The notes beneath the pieces are model-generated. The model ran no database searches and was not told where the DNA came from. It worked only from the letters and a program-made list of their open reading frames with translations. Both the position numbers and the translations under genes were made by a program. A stretch of 64,000 nt of DNA from Ostreococcus mediterraneus (lineage: Eukaryota > Chlorophyta > Mamiellophyceae > Mamiellales > Bathycoccaceae): NCBI GenBank assembly GCA_012295225.1, contig WMKK01000018.1:286898-350897 (forward strand), read 5' to 3'. Each line of letters begins with the position of its first letter. The stretch's first letter is position 1. Below are positions 28,652-38,525 of the stretch, one piece after another.

Positions 28652-30262
28652 TCACGCGACAAACGTGATGGATTCTTCCGCGGCTCGGCGAGGTGCCTTT
28701 TGTACAGAAACATCAGACGCAATCTTGACGGACGCGTCTTTGGAGTCATCCATACCGCGCGCAATTGGCACGCCTTTGATAAATCGTTGAATCATAACCA
28801 GCGAGTTACGCGGCTGATCCATCGGGACCATGTGCCCGGCTTGAGAAACTTTCACAAACGATAAATTTTCATACTCGCGCACTTCGCCCGCGACGACATC
28901 TGATGAGCCCGCGGTGTCGGTGACGAATGGGTACGCGTGCGCGGCGTTGAAGCCATCTTTACCGCTCCAGTCCATGGCGCGAACCCAGCGTAAGTTACCG
29001 AGCCAGTTGCAAATAAAGTCGCTTTCGCCAGCGTAAATCATGACGCGAATACCAGACTCGAGCATCGGTGGAATCATCGGTTCGTAATCATTCATCCAAT
29101 CACCCATCATATCCGAGTGCACTTGATTGTCGCACATCGCCCACGGCTTGTTCACACCGAGCGCTTTTTGCACTTCTGGACGGTTCAAGTATTCTTCGGC
29201 GCGCGAAAAATCATAGCACAAGTCGCCTTGACACGACTTGCGAATGTCGTACACATTAAGCGCTTCGCCACCGTTACGCTCGGCAGCGTCTTCAAGAAGA
29301 ATTTCAGGAATAGCCTCGCACAGTTCCACAGCATTGAGACATTTTTCGCGCGTAGACTTTTTCGTCGCCCACTTCGGAGCGTTCACGCACTGCTCAATGG
29401 CGACGCGACACTCAGGAAATTTCTTTGTCGCGTCCTCCGCGGCTTTCGCGCTCACGATGTCATTCCCGATAGAGTAATCCGCGTACGCCCCGTACTGAAT
29501 CGCGGGATCTGTCAACCCGTTACCGATGGCGAGACCAATCAAATTGATCAACACCGGCCCTTCGTCGTTCTGAATGGATTCATAAATCCGGTGCGCAAAC
29601 GCCGGAACGTAGTGCCCGGCGTAGCTCTCACCCGTCACGAACACTTCGTTGTCCGCCAATTCCGGTCGAGTCAGCAAGAATTCTTGTAAAAACTCCAACA
29701 AATCATTCGCCACGACGACCTCATCGCGCGCGGCGTCCTTTCGCGACGAGCTGTACGAAAATCCCGTCCCAACCGGCGAGTCCACAAAGATGACATTCGC
29801 CGTGACGTCCCACCCGTATTCCCGCTGTTTCAACTTCATATCCTCCCCAAGCTCGTACGGGCCATTTTCATACAGCAACGCGAGTTCACTCGAGCACCCC
29901 GGGCCACCAGTGAGCCAAATCACGAGCGGCGCGTCGCGCGCGTCGACGCTTTCCTCGTCGTCTGGTTGACTACGAATTGGGAAAAACATGTAAAACATGT
30001 GCGCATCGTTCGTAGAATTCAGCTTGAAATACCCCGCCGCCGCGGCTAAAGGATTGGCATCGTTCGCGCGCGCTCTCTCGCTGGCGTCTCCGTGCACCAA
30101 GGCGTCGATATCAATCGGAGCGTCGCGCAAACGTCCAGATGATGACACTAATGCATCCACTGGACGCGCGCACAGCATCGTCGACGCCAGCGCGCACGCC
30201 AACGCGACGACGACGCGAGGAAGCGATGGGAACGATGCCAGCGTGGATGATGATCGCGACAT
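28652..30262 (-). CDS. Serine carboxypeptidase (peptidase family S10)
   Basis: 536 aa secretory or vacuolar acid carboxypeptidase. Signal peptide: MSRSSSTLASFPSLPRVVVA then a hydrophobic run to ARPVDA. Substrate-binding block LVIWLTGGPGCSSELALLYE; nucleophile Ser near 213 in TGESYAGHYVPAFA; catalytic Asp near 413 in YAGESDFICNWLGN; catalytic His near 474 in SQAGHMVPMDQP. Several Cys fit the disulfides of the family. A 13-codon longer start exists, but MSRSSS gives the cleaner signal peptide. It is divergent from the transporter gene with 146 bp between the two ATGs. Confidence 0.94.
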   Translation of the reverse strand: MSRSSSTLASFPSLPRVVVALACALASTMLCARPVDALVSSSGRLRDAPIDIDALVHGDASERARANDANPLAAAAGYFKLNSTNDAHMFYMFFPIRSQPDDEESVDARDAPLVIWLTGGPGCSSELALLYENGPYELGEDMKLKQREYGWDVTANVIFVDSPVGTGFSYSSSRKDAARDEVVVANDLLEFLQEFLLTRPELADNEVFVTGESYAGHYVPAFAHRIYESIQNDEGPVLINLIGLAIGNGLTDPAIQYGAYADYSIGNDIVSAKAAEDATKKFPECRVAIEQCVNAPKWATKKSTREKCLNAVELCEAIPEILLEDAAERNGGEALNVYDIRKSCQGDLCYDFSRAEEYLNRPEVQKALGVNKPWAMCDNQVHSDMMGDWMNDYEPMIPPMLESGIRVMIYAGESDFICNWLGNLRWVRAMDWSGKDGFNAAHAYPFVTDTAGSSDVVAGEVREYENLSFVKVSQAGHMVPMDQPRNSLVMIQRFIKGVPIARGMDDSKDASVKIASDVSVQKAPRRAAEESITFVA

Positions 30263-30408
30263 GATCTCGCGGTGGTGTTTCCGTGCGCGCGCGCGCGTCA
30301 CACGTGCGTCGCAATGTTACGACACCAGTCAGTCGTGCGCCACACTCCTCGACTCTCGGCGGCGGCGGCGTCGGTGGCGCCGCGAGGGACGAGTCGAACA
30401 CGGCAACA

Positions 30409-33400
30409 ATGTCGGCGCAGAGCCAATTCGAGGCGTGGTTCACGGTGGTGGTGATCGCGTGCGCGTTTATCGCGCTGCTTAAAGATTACATCCAACCAGA
30501 CCACGTGATGATGCTTTCGGTGTGCGCGTTAAACGTCGCGGGGGTGATTTCTATCACCGAGGCCCTTTCAGGGTTTGCCAATGAAGGTTTACTCACCGTC
30601 GGCGCGCTTTTCGTCGTCGCGGCGGGGATTAGCGCCACGGGCGGGCTCGATTGGTACATGGGAAAGGTTTTGGGCAAACCGCGAACCGTCGGCGGCGCGC
30701 AGCTCCGATTAATGCTTCCTATCGCGTGCGTGAGTGGATTTTTGAACAACACTCCGGTGGTGGCAATCATGATTCCAATCGTCTTGCGATGGGCCGAAGC
30801 TACGGGGATGGCCAAGGAGCAACTGTTGATTCCTTTGTCGTTTGCGAGCGTGCTCGGCGGCACGTGCACGCTCATAGGGACGTCGACGAATTTGGTTGTT
30901 CAGGGCATGGTGACGGATTGGGTACGCACGCACGAAGGCACGAGCGCGGTATCGATAGGTTTGTTCGATCTCGGTGTGTATGGCGTGCCGGTGGCGTTAG
31001 CAGGCATTGCGTATGTGCTCGTGGCTTCGCCGTTTCTGTTGCCGCGAGGTTCCGGACGCATCGGCGGCGAGCCGAAAGAGTCTCGCGAAGACGAAGAAGA
31101 TTTACTTGTCGGCGCGCGCGTCGAGGGGTGGTCTCCAGCGGTCGGGCACACTGTCGCTGCGAGTGGTTTACGTGGATTACCTGGGTTGTATTTGGTGAGC
31201 GTGCGGCGTGGCGACGCGCTGTTGCGCGCCATCGGTCCCGAGTTTATATTAAACCAGGGTGACATTTTGTACTTTACTGGTTTGATTGAATCGTTAGGGA
31301 AAGTATGCGCCGAGTATGGATTGATGGCAATCACGCAAGAGCACGATGATGAAGATGAAGAAGATGCAGGCGATGGGCGCGCCGCCGCGAATGTCGCCGC
31401 TGAGCCTTCTGAAAAGCTCACCGCGGATGGCGGCGACGGTTCATCGTTTTCGCTCTCAGCGGTGAGTAGCATCGCAGATCTACAAAAGCTCGCACGCACG
31501 CACGCCATTTATAAAGAACCGGAGTCTATTTACGCGTTACGACGTCGTAAGAGTCGTCCGCGCGCGTCGCATTCGCAGGGTGACGAGCCAAACTTCGGTG
31601 CGAGTCCGGGATACTACTCCTCTGACGGCGCGAGCGGCGGCGCGAGTGGGGGCGGCGCGGAGAGCGGCGCGACGTCCGCGGGCGCGAGCGATTCGGACGA
31701 CCCCGCTGTTGCGCGGTCTAAATCGCAGGCATTGAAGTTGTACGGCGAAAATCTGAAATCTGCGTTCGATGACTCGCAAATTAGTGCCAAGGAGAGTGAA
31801 ACCGCCCTCGGTCCGCCTTTGGTGACCGTCGACGTCGATCCCGACGCGGATCCTCAAAATCCCGCACACACCGGGCGTATGGTGCTCGGCATCAGCGCCA
31901 ACGACCGCCCTGGGTTGCTTCACGATATTTCACAGGCTCTCAATCGTTTACGCGTTCAGCTGTTGCATTGCGAAGCGTCCGCTGTCGGAAGCCGTTCAGT
32001 GTCCATCTGGCGTTTACAAGTGTTGCAAGACACGACAACCAAAGAGGAAATCGTGCTCGTCATCAACACGTTGCTCGAACCCGTGACAGGCATAGAAGCT
32101 GTGAAGAAACGTGGGCAATCCGTCGTGCGATGCAGTGTCAAGCCTGGTGCGTCGATCATTGGTAAAACGCCCGCTGAAGCAGATATACGAACGACGTACG
32201 GGGGCGCAATCATCGCGGTGCAGCGAGCCGGTCGAGCGCCGCCCGGCAAGCTCTCTATGCTACGATTTCAAGTCAGTGATGTGTTAGTATTTCAAGCGCA
32301 AGATGGATCGCCATTGATTAAGCTCCTGGAACTTAATGAGGGTGTCGACGTCGAAGTCGACGAGCGGTTGGAACGCACGCGCGCAGATTTCGACGTCATT
32401 GACCACGGGAGCGGCGCCGCAAACGCTGGGAAGGAATTTCTCATCGCCGTGCGCATTGAAACAACGGCGAGAAATTTCATAGGTAAAACTGCCGTTGAGA
32501 GTGGTTTACGTGCGTTACCTGGATTATTTTTGGTATCCATCGAACGCACGCGCTCGAGCGCGGGGACGTCAGATGGCGGCGACACTGGCGTGCCCGCCGA
32601 CCGCACCACGGTGATCGACCCGAGTGAACCCTTGGAAGCAAATGATGTGATGTGGTACGCCGGTGGTGCGAGCGCTATTGCAAGCTTACGACGCATTCCT
32701 GGTTTAGCGCCCTACAGCAGTGACCAGGTGGAAAAATTAGAAGTGTCCAGTCACGACAGACGGTTGATTCAAGCCGTCGTGGCAAAAACGGGGGATTTAG
32801 TCGGCAAGTCTATACGCGATGTAAAGTTTCGCACGCGCTTCAATGCCGTGGTCATTGCCGTCCATCGCGAAGGCGCGCGCGTGCACTCTAGAATTGGTGA
32901 TGTGGTGTTACACCCGGGCGACGTGTTGCTCCTCGATGCTGGGCCAGATTTTCGACAATCCGCCGGCGCGCAGAGCGGGTTCGCGTTGATTAGCGTCTTG
33001 GACGATTCCACACCTCCGCGGTTATCAATGTTGATTCCATCTTTGCTTTGCGCGTTAGCTATGATTGCGTTATACACTGCAGGGGTGATGGAGTTATTCA
33101 CCGCCGCCATTTTAGCCGCGGCGGTGATGATTGCGTCGGGGACAATGACGCAACAAGAGGCGCGCGCCGCCGTCAAGTGGGACGTCTTGGTATGCATCGC
33201 CGGCGCGTTTGGCGTCTCCAAAGCAATGCAAAACAGTGGCGTAGCAGAAGAAATCGCCAAAAAGCTCGTATACTTGGGACAAGTCACCGGCACGGGCGAA
33301 GTGGGTTTATTAACCGCCGTCTACTTGGCGACGTTTTTGATTTCTAACATTGTCACCAACAACGCGGCGGCGGCGCTCATGCTCCCCATCGCCGCCAGTG

Positions 33401-33834
33401 CTGCCGATGCTCAATCCATCGAACTAGAAAAAATGGCCTTCTTACTCATGCTCGCCGCCAGTGCAAGCTTCATGTCCCCATTCGGATATCAAACCAACTT
33501 GATGGTGTACGGCCCGGGCGGGTACGTGTTTAAAGACTTCATCAAATTCGGGTTTCCCATGCAATTGACGCTCTTGGTGGTGTCCATCGCCATCGTCGGC
33601 ATCGACGCATCGTTGCGTTGGATCATCTACGTCGTTGTCGTGCTCGCATTTTTCATCACGAGTGTGATGACCACGATCGGGTTTCGAGACCTTGGTGGTT
33701 GCGCGCGACGCTGTGTGAGTCGTCTCGCCGCCACCGCGACCCGAGCGAAGACGACAAAATCGAATGCCGATATCGATATCGAACGCGGCGGCAACGATGG
33801 CGGCAATGACGGCGTGCGCGCGCACGGTGTTTAA
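30409..33834 (+). CDS. SAC1-like divalent anion transporter with TrkA-C and ACT domains
   Basis: 1141 aa. An N-terminal membrane half (about 10-215; FLNNTPVVAIMIPIVLRWAE and GGTCTLIGTSTNLVVQGM are ion-transporter/ArsB-NhaD family signatures) and a C-terminal membrane half (about 870-1110; SNIVTNNAAAALMLPIAAS, SFMSPFGYQTNLMVYGPGGY) flank a long soluble region. That region has four TrkA-C/RCK-C type domains (near 230-310, 575-640, 680-765, 785-850) and, between the first and second, an ACT domain (about 490-560; ISANDRPGLLHDISQALNRL). Algal relatives are the SLT sulfate transporters and the SAC1 sulfur-status protein of Chlamydomonas. Transport of sulfate or a similar anion is inferred. The ACT insertion is unusual and suggests control by an amino acid. 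Confidence 0.86.
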   Translation: MSAQSQFEAWFTVVVIACAFIALLKDYIQPDHVMMLSVCALNVAGVISITEALSGFANEGLLTVGALFVVAAGISATGGLDWYMGKVLGKPRTVGGAQLRLMLPIACVSGFLNNTPVVAIMIPIVLRWAEATGMAKEQLLIPLSFASVLGGTCTLIGTSTNLVVQGMVTDWVRTHEGTSAVSIGLFDLGVYGVPVALAGIAYVLVASPFLLPRGSGRIGGEPKESREDEEDLLVGARVEGWSPAVGHTVAASGLRGLPGLYLVSVRRGDALLRAIGPEFILNQGDILYFTGLIESLGKVCAEYGLMAITQEHDDEDEEDAGDGRAAANVAAEPSEKLTADGGDGSSFSLSAVSSIADLQKLARTHAIYKEPESIYALRRRKSRPRASHSQGDEPNFGASPGYYSSDGASGGASGGGAESGATSAGASDSDDPAVARSKSQALKLYGENLKSAFDDSQISAKESETALGPPLVTVDVDPDADPQNPAHTGRMVLGISANDRPGLLHDISQALNRLRVQLLHCEASAVGSRSVSIWRLQVLQDTTTKEEIVLVINTLLEPVTGIEAVKKRGQSVVRCSVKPGASIIGKTPAEADIRTTYGGAIIAVQRAGRAPPGKLSMLRFQVSDVLVFQAQDGSPLIKLLELNEGVDVEVDERLERTRADFDVIDHGSGAANAGKEFLIAVRIETTARNFIGKTAVESGLRALPGLFLVSIERTRSSAGTSDGGDTGVPADRTTVIDPSEPLEANDVMWYAGGASAIASLRRIPGLAPYSSDQVEKLEVSSHDRRLIQAVVAKTGDLVGKSIRDVKFRTRFNAVVIAVHREGARVHSRIGDVVLHPGDVLLLDAGPDFRQSAGAQSGFALISVLDDSTPPRLSMLIPSLLCALAMIALYTAGVMELFTAAILAAAVMIASGTMTQQEARAAVKWDVLVCIAGAFGVSKAMQNSGVAEEIAKKLVYLGQVTGTGEVGLLTAVYLATFLISNIVTNNAAAALMLPIAASAADAQSIELEKMAFLLMLAASASFMSPFGYQTNLMVYGPGGYVFKDFIKFGFPMQLTLLVVSIAIVGIDASLRWIIYVVVVLAFFITSVMTTIGFRDLGGCARRCVSRLAATATRAKTTKSNADIDIERGGNDGGNDGVRAHGV

Positions 33835-34256
33835 ATGATACATAATACTGGTACTAGCACAACTCGACTTAGCATTCATTCAATACAACGTCAATGACGC
33901 GCGCGCCAGGTTTTTCGTCGACGCTTTGCTCGATACGCCACGCAGACGTTCACACCGCACGCGCGCGCGCCGAACAACCACACACAAAAACGACAACCAG
34001 CACTAGCTATTATCACACACCGCATCACCATTCACAACATTCATTCATTGTCATTGTTACAAACAAAATCTTTTGTTACACTAGCGAGCGTTTGTGGCTG
34101 ACTAGACTTTTTTGCGTGTCCTTGTAGTCGTACTACGAAGACCACGCGATTACAACAATCAATCAAACACACCATCGATCACGCACAATCAACGCCACAC
34201 ACGTCATCACCACGTGCCGCCACCGTCATCATCATCCGTGTCGTCGTCGAATCCCG

Positions 34257-34457
34257 TCACGCCGCGCGAGGCTCCACTTTCCGCGTCCCGGACCCCGCGC
34301 GCGCGACCCCGCCCGCGTCCTCCCCGTACGCCATCGCCTCAAACGGTGATCGCCCGTGATTCGTCGTGTACACGAACCCGTACGTAAACCCAGCGCCGAG
34401 CGCCACTTTCGCCAGCGCGCTGTGATGCCTCAGCAACCCTTGAACGACGAAACTCAT
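34257..34457 (-). CDS. 66-aa membrane micro-protein, unrecognised
   Basis: MSFVVQGLLRHHSALAKVAL then GAGFTYGFVYTTNHGRSPFE: a short amphipathic start, one hydrophobic helix and a polar tail. Size and layout fit a small mitochondrial inner-membrane subunit, but no family is recognised. Upstream in-frame sequence reads as non-coding. It is divergent from the Cys-rich membrane gene (34832). Confidence 0.5.
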   Translation of the reverse strand: MSFVVQGLLRHHSALAKVALGAGFTYGFVYTTNHGRSPFEAMAYGEDAGGVARAGSGTRKVEPRAA

Positions 34458-34831
34458 CGATGAATCAATGAGTGAATGAATCCAATGCCGACACGGCTGC
34501 GCAATCGAATGAATAATCAACAAATCAAACCTCGCGCGAGCGATGCGACGTCGATCACGCGTGTCACGCGTCACCGATCAATGCAAAGAAATCCGTGCGT
34601 TCGATCGATCGAACGGGCGGCGACTGTGCGTGTGCGCGTCGTCGTCGGCGGCGTCGTCGAATGGCGCGTGGCCGATGTCAATCCGCGTCAGCACTCCGTG
34701 GTTCCCGGCAAAAATGGGGTTTGTTATATTAATAGAGGTCTTAGTTGTAGAGTATACCATTCGTGTATTGTGTTACTACTATATCGATCATATGTGTACT
34801 ATAGTATTAGGGTTTGGGTTCGCGGGTTTTT
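34458..34831. promoter_or_regulatory. Divergent promoter with 18-bp palindrome
   Basis: CGTTCGATCGATCGAACG at 34598-34615 is a perfect palindrome lying between the start codons of the micro-protein (minus) and the Cys-rich membrane protein (plus). The right half of the gap becomes AT-rich (34725-34815) just before the plus-strand ATG. No other gene seen. Confidence 0.45.
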
Positions 34832-37087
34832 ATGGCTCGCCCAACACCATTCACAGCCACGCGACTGCGTTCAGACGCTGACGCGCGTGGCATCGCCGCA
34901 CGTCTTCGCGATATGACGCCTCGCGCGCGCGCGAATGAACGCGCGACGTTATTACCGAGCGCACGCGCCGAGCCAGCGTCGACGTCAACGCGCGTGAGCG
35001 ACGGCAATCGGGGTGAAGACGATGACGATCGGCACACGCATCACGGTGGATCGATGCGTCGCGTGACGAAGACGCAGGCGATGGCGATCGCGGGGTCGCT
35101 CATGCTGCTCGCGGTGGGCGCGACGGCGGTGTCGAGTGGTGTGGCGGGCGGGCGCGGTGGCGCGGTGCGACGGGCGCGCGGGGCGCGGTTTTTAGGGATG
35201 ACGTACGAAGGCGCGAGCGGCGAGCGCGCGAGCGCCGAGGCGGCGTTAGGGACGAGCGCGGCGGCGACGACGTATGTGGCGTTTCGAGAAGGGGCAATGA
35301 TTGAGGGTGGAGGTGCGGTGAATCCGTGGTTGAGCGCGCCGGTGCCAAAGTGGAGCAAGATGACGCACGTGGAATCGGGCGAGTTGGGCGCGACGGAGGA
35401 ACTGGCGGTTGAGTTTCCTCAAATGGTTGACGTGCCTGATATGCAGTCGTCGTCGGTGCTAAAGGGGGCGATGCCGACGGCGGTGAAGGCAACGCCGAAG
35501 GTGACGACGGCGGAGGCAACGGCGACGGTGAAACCGGCTACGACGGTGACGACGGCGACGGTGAAACCGGCTACGACGGTGACGACGACGACGATGGCTA
35601 AGCCGACGACAGTATCGTTGACGGCAGCCAAGCCGGTCGCCGCGAGCGATCCTGATGCGCTTGCCATGTGTGATTTCACGTCGTGCAACGCAAAGTACAT
35701 GATGGTGGATGAACGATGTAAAGCCAACGGCGGTCTTGGATGCGTGGCACAGTCGGGGTGCAGGTATTGCGCCTTGGACGCAGCTGACGCGTGGAAGCTC
35801 CCTGGGTTGCCCAAGTGCGCCCAGTGCGTGTGCGATAAGTTTGGTTTGTCGGGATGCGACGCGACGTTGCGCAAGTCTGGGGGTACCGGATTAACGACGC
35901 CTCAGATGACGACGACGACGACGTCAGAGACGATGAAGCTGTTGCCAACCACGGCTACATCGCCGCAGACGACGCCAACGACGCCAACGACGACGACGAC
36001 GACGACGACTAATTTGCCGCTTTCGGAACAACCGACGTCTTTCGGCGCAGCCATCGGGCACTCGGAAGCTGACGCTATGTGCGACTGGAGCCGGTGCGAC
36101 GCGCGCTCCAAGTATCAAATGTTTGACAAGTCGTGCAAAGAAACAGGTGGTTTGGGTTGCATCGGCCACCGCGGCTGTCGATTCTGCCGCACTGATGACG
36201 ATAGCCTCAACTACGAGCATGGCTTACCTAGATGTTCGCAGTGCGTGTGCGACAAGTACGGCGTGAGCGGGTGCAGAGACTCTCAGAGCGCGTCTGATGA
36301 CGACGCTGAGCCGCTTGAGCCGAGCGCAATTCCACCGTGGGTAAAATCGTCGCCGAGCGGTGGCTCTTACGGCGGCATGAACACGTTCCACAAATCGTCC
36401 GATTCAGAGTCAAAACATCGTCACGATGATGATGATGACAACGATCGCGACAACAAACGAGAAGACGAACGCGACAACAAACGAGAAGACGAACGCGAAG
36501 ACGCTCGACAGGCGTCCCCGACGTACCAAAACCAACCTACGGCGGCGACAACGACGACGACAGCTGCGGCGGCGTACCAGACGCAACCTACGGTGACGGT
36601 TAATACGGCGTATGCAAATACGGCGTACGCGAACACCAATCCAGTCGCCCCCGTCGCAGAAATCCTCCCCGACCCTGATCGATTCGCAAAGTCAGGCCTG
36701 GGCAACATGCAAGAAACCGGGCCCGTTGACCCGTTGCCAGAGCACTTCCGCATCGGTGCCAACGGTGTGGATTGGCAGCAAACCAAGTTCGGCGATGGGC
36801 AATCGTGCCAAGCTCGGTGCCAAGAAATCGGCAAGACGTGCTCTGACCTTTACTGGCCGCGCGACATGAATCAGTTAAGGGACGTGATTTCTAGAACCAC
36901 ACCCTCTGGCACGGCGTTGACGTGCAACGAAATCAGAGTTGTCGACCCTGTTGGTCACTGTAGTGGTGTTGCATCGCTTTCGGGACGATGCTTTTTGAAC
37001 CCGCCGATGGGACTCGCGGCGCCGACGTGCATGACGCCGTCAATGCACTCGGATTGCACCACGTTTTGTCCGTGCACGTCGACGTGA
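34832..37087 (+). CDS. Type II membrane protein with tandem Cys-rich modules
   Basis: 751 aa. The tail has NERATLLPS (acidic dileucine E36, L40, L41), then one membrane helix (about 82-101). A Thr/Pro-rich stretch with TVKPATTVTT repeats, likely O-glycosylated, leads to two copies of a 60-residue module at about 280-338 and 417-478. Shared pattern: CD(F/W)xxC, then ERCKANGGLGC or KSCKETGGLGC, CR(Y/F)C, LPxCxQCVCDK(F/Y)GxSGC. A second Thr-rich linker, a charged DDDNDRDNKREDERDNKRED repeat and a Cys-rich C-terminal domain (FGDGQSCQARCQEIGKTC ... CTTFCPCTST) follow. No enzyme motif; a cell-surface or Golgi matrix protein is likely. Start moved to the first ATG from an upstream TTG. Confidence 0.72.
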   Translation: MARPTPFTATRLRSDADARGIAARLRDMTPRARANERATLLPSARAEPASTSTRVSDGNRGEDDDDRHTHHGGSMRRVTKTQAMAIAGSLMLLAVGATAVSSGVAGGRGGAVRRARGARFLGMTYEGASGERASAEAALGTSAAATTYVAFREGAMIEGGGAVNPWLSAPVPKWSKMTHVESGELGATEELAVEFPQMVDVPDMQSSSVLKGAMPTAVKATPKVTTAEATATVKPATTVTTATVKPATTVTTTTMAKPTTVSLTAAKPVAASDPDALAMCDFTSCNAKYMMVDERCKANGGLGCVAQSGCRYCALDAADAWKLPGLPKCAQCVCDKFGLSGCDATLRKSGGTGLTTPQMTTTTTSETMKLLPTTATSPQTTPTTPTTTTTTTTNLPLSEQPTSFGAAIGHSEADAMCDWSRCDARSKYQMFDKSCKETGGLGCIGHRGCRFCRTDDDSLNYEHGLPRCSQCVCDKYGVSGCRDSQSASDDDAEPLEPSAIPPWVKSSPSGGSYGGMNTFHKSSDSESKHRHDDDDDNDRDNKREDERDNKREDEREDARQASPTYQNQPTAATTTTTAAAAYQTQPTVTVNTAYANTAYANTNPVAPVAEILPDPDRFAKSGLGNMQETGPVDPLPEHFRIGANGVDWQQTKFGDGQSCQARCQEIGKTCSDLYWPRDMNQLRDVISRTTPSGTALTCNEIRVVDPVGHCSGVASLSGRCFLNPPMGLAAPTCMTPSMHSDCTTFCPCTST

Positions 37088-37418
37088 TTCGTAACACCAC
37101 GCAAACACATAGAATGCTTGTAGTTTTAATTTAACCTAATATCGAGATTGATTGGTACTGTATGATGTTCTCGTATATAAAAAACGACTACGCGGAAAAG
37201 TCGTGCGCTACGACGCGCGCCGCCGCTCTGGGGCAAAACGAAAAACGTACGTCGGGTACAACATCGTTTCGAATGTGATGAACTCGGTCTTTTTTTCTTT
37301 TGTATCTCTCCTGCTATATTTGTCTCTGATTCTCTCTCTGTGTGTGTGTCTGTGTGTGTCGTTCTCGAAAAGCCGTCGACGCCGCGACGTCCTTATGCTC
37401 AACCTCATCCTCATCCTT
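37088..37418. other. 331-bp convergent 3' gap with TC/TG repeat
   Basis: Lies between two convergent stop codons. A T-rich run (37288-37301) and a (TC)n(TG)n simple repeat (37331-37360) fill the centre. Nothing coding. Confidence 0.6.
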
Positions 37419-38142
37419 TTAGTAGGATTCTTCTTCGCTCAAGGACAAGTAGTACGCCAACGAGTTGACGACGAGTTGCTCCATGTTCTTCGACAACGCC
37501 GCACCTTGGTGCGTGACGTAAATGATATCGAGCGCTTTATCGCCAATGGTATCCACTTCGGCGCTCACGACGTTCAAGCTTAAATCCTTCAGCGTGCGCA
37601 CGACATCCACGAGCAACCCTGGTCGATCGGTGCACTCCACGGTGAGCTTGGTGTGGTACCGTTCAGGTTCGCACGAAATTTTCGTCTTGACAGTCGTCGC
37701 AACTTTGCCCAAAGGCGCATCGTACCCGTCGCGTCGCTTGGGCTTCTTCGCTTGAATGTACTCGGCGGCTTCGGGATGAAATTGCACCATGTTGGTCAAG
37801 ATTGTTTGACGAATCTCTTCCAAACGCGCGCTCGCCGTCACCTTTTCGCTCGTCGCTCGATCGACGACGAAAAACTTGGACGTCTTATTCTTCCCTTCCA
37901 TGGACACTTCACCGCGGGAAATATCCAACCCAAGGTTCCTCAACGCCGCCACCGTGTCCAAAAGCTCGCCCAAGTACTCGCCAAACGACACCTCGAGGAC
38001 GGTGGCAAAGGCGTCAGATTTATTATCTATAATCACCTTTGGCACTGGACGTTCGGCATCCACCGCCGCCGCGCGCGGCGCCGCGCGCGCGCCTCGCGCG
38101 TGACGGCAACACACCCCTCGACGCACCACCGGCGCGGTCACT
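37419..38142 (-). CDS. Plastid double-ACT-domain protein (ACR11/12-like), 5' exon missing
   Basis: Two ACT domains: FATVLEVSFGEYLGELLDTV... (about 50-120) and HTKLTVECTDRPGLLVDVVR... (about 160-225), the layout of plant ACR11/ACR12 chloroplast proteins, of which ACR11 is linked to glutamine synthetase and Fd-GOGAT control. Residues before the first ACT are Arg/Ala-rich, like a transit peptide. The open frame has no ATG ahead of the ACT domains: a stop at 38151-38153 closes it and only GTG codons lie inside. A good 3' splice site (TTGCAG ending at 38143, with CTGAC about 30 nt before) suggests an upstream exon whose ATG I could not place. The end given is the first base after that acceptor. 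Confidence 0.78.
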
Positions 38143-38269
38143 CTGCAATTTCACATCACGCGCGCGTCTCGTCAGTCTCCCTCCTCATCCGCGCGCGCGT
38201 ACGCCACTTAAAAACGACGCGCAAAGCGCGCGACAATGACGCCGACCGACGACACCACACGCCAATTAC

Positions 38270-38298
38270 CACACACACACACACACATACACACACAT
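38270..38298. repeat. (CA)n microsatellite
   Basis: About 14 CA units with one T interruption, in the gap upstream of the double-ACT gene. Confidence 0.9.
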
Positions 38299-38525
38299 CC
38301 CCCTCGCCTCGCCTCACCCCCCATCGCCCCCCCCCGCCCCGCCCCTCGCGCGCGCGCCAGAAATATTCTCCCATCCGCCCCGCGCGCGTGCCCACCCCTC
38401 GCGCGCGTCCCATCCATCACCCTCACCCCACCCCGATGCGCCGACGGTGACGCACGCCACACGAACCCACGCCCCGCCCCGCCGTACACGCATCACCACG
38501 AACACACCCGCGTCGTCGTCGTAAC

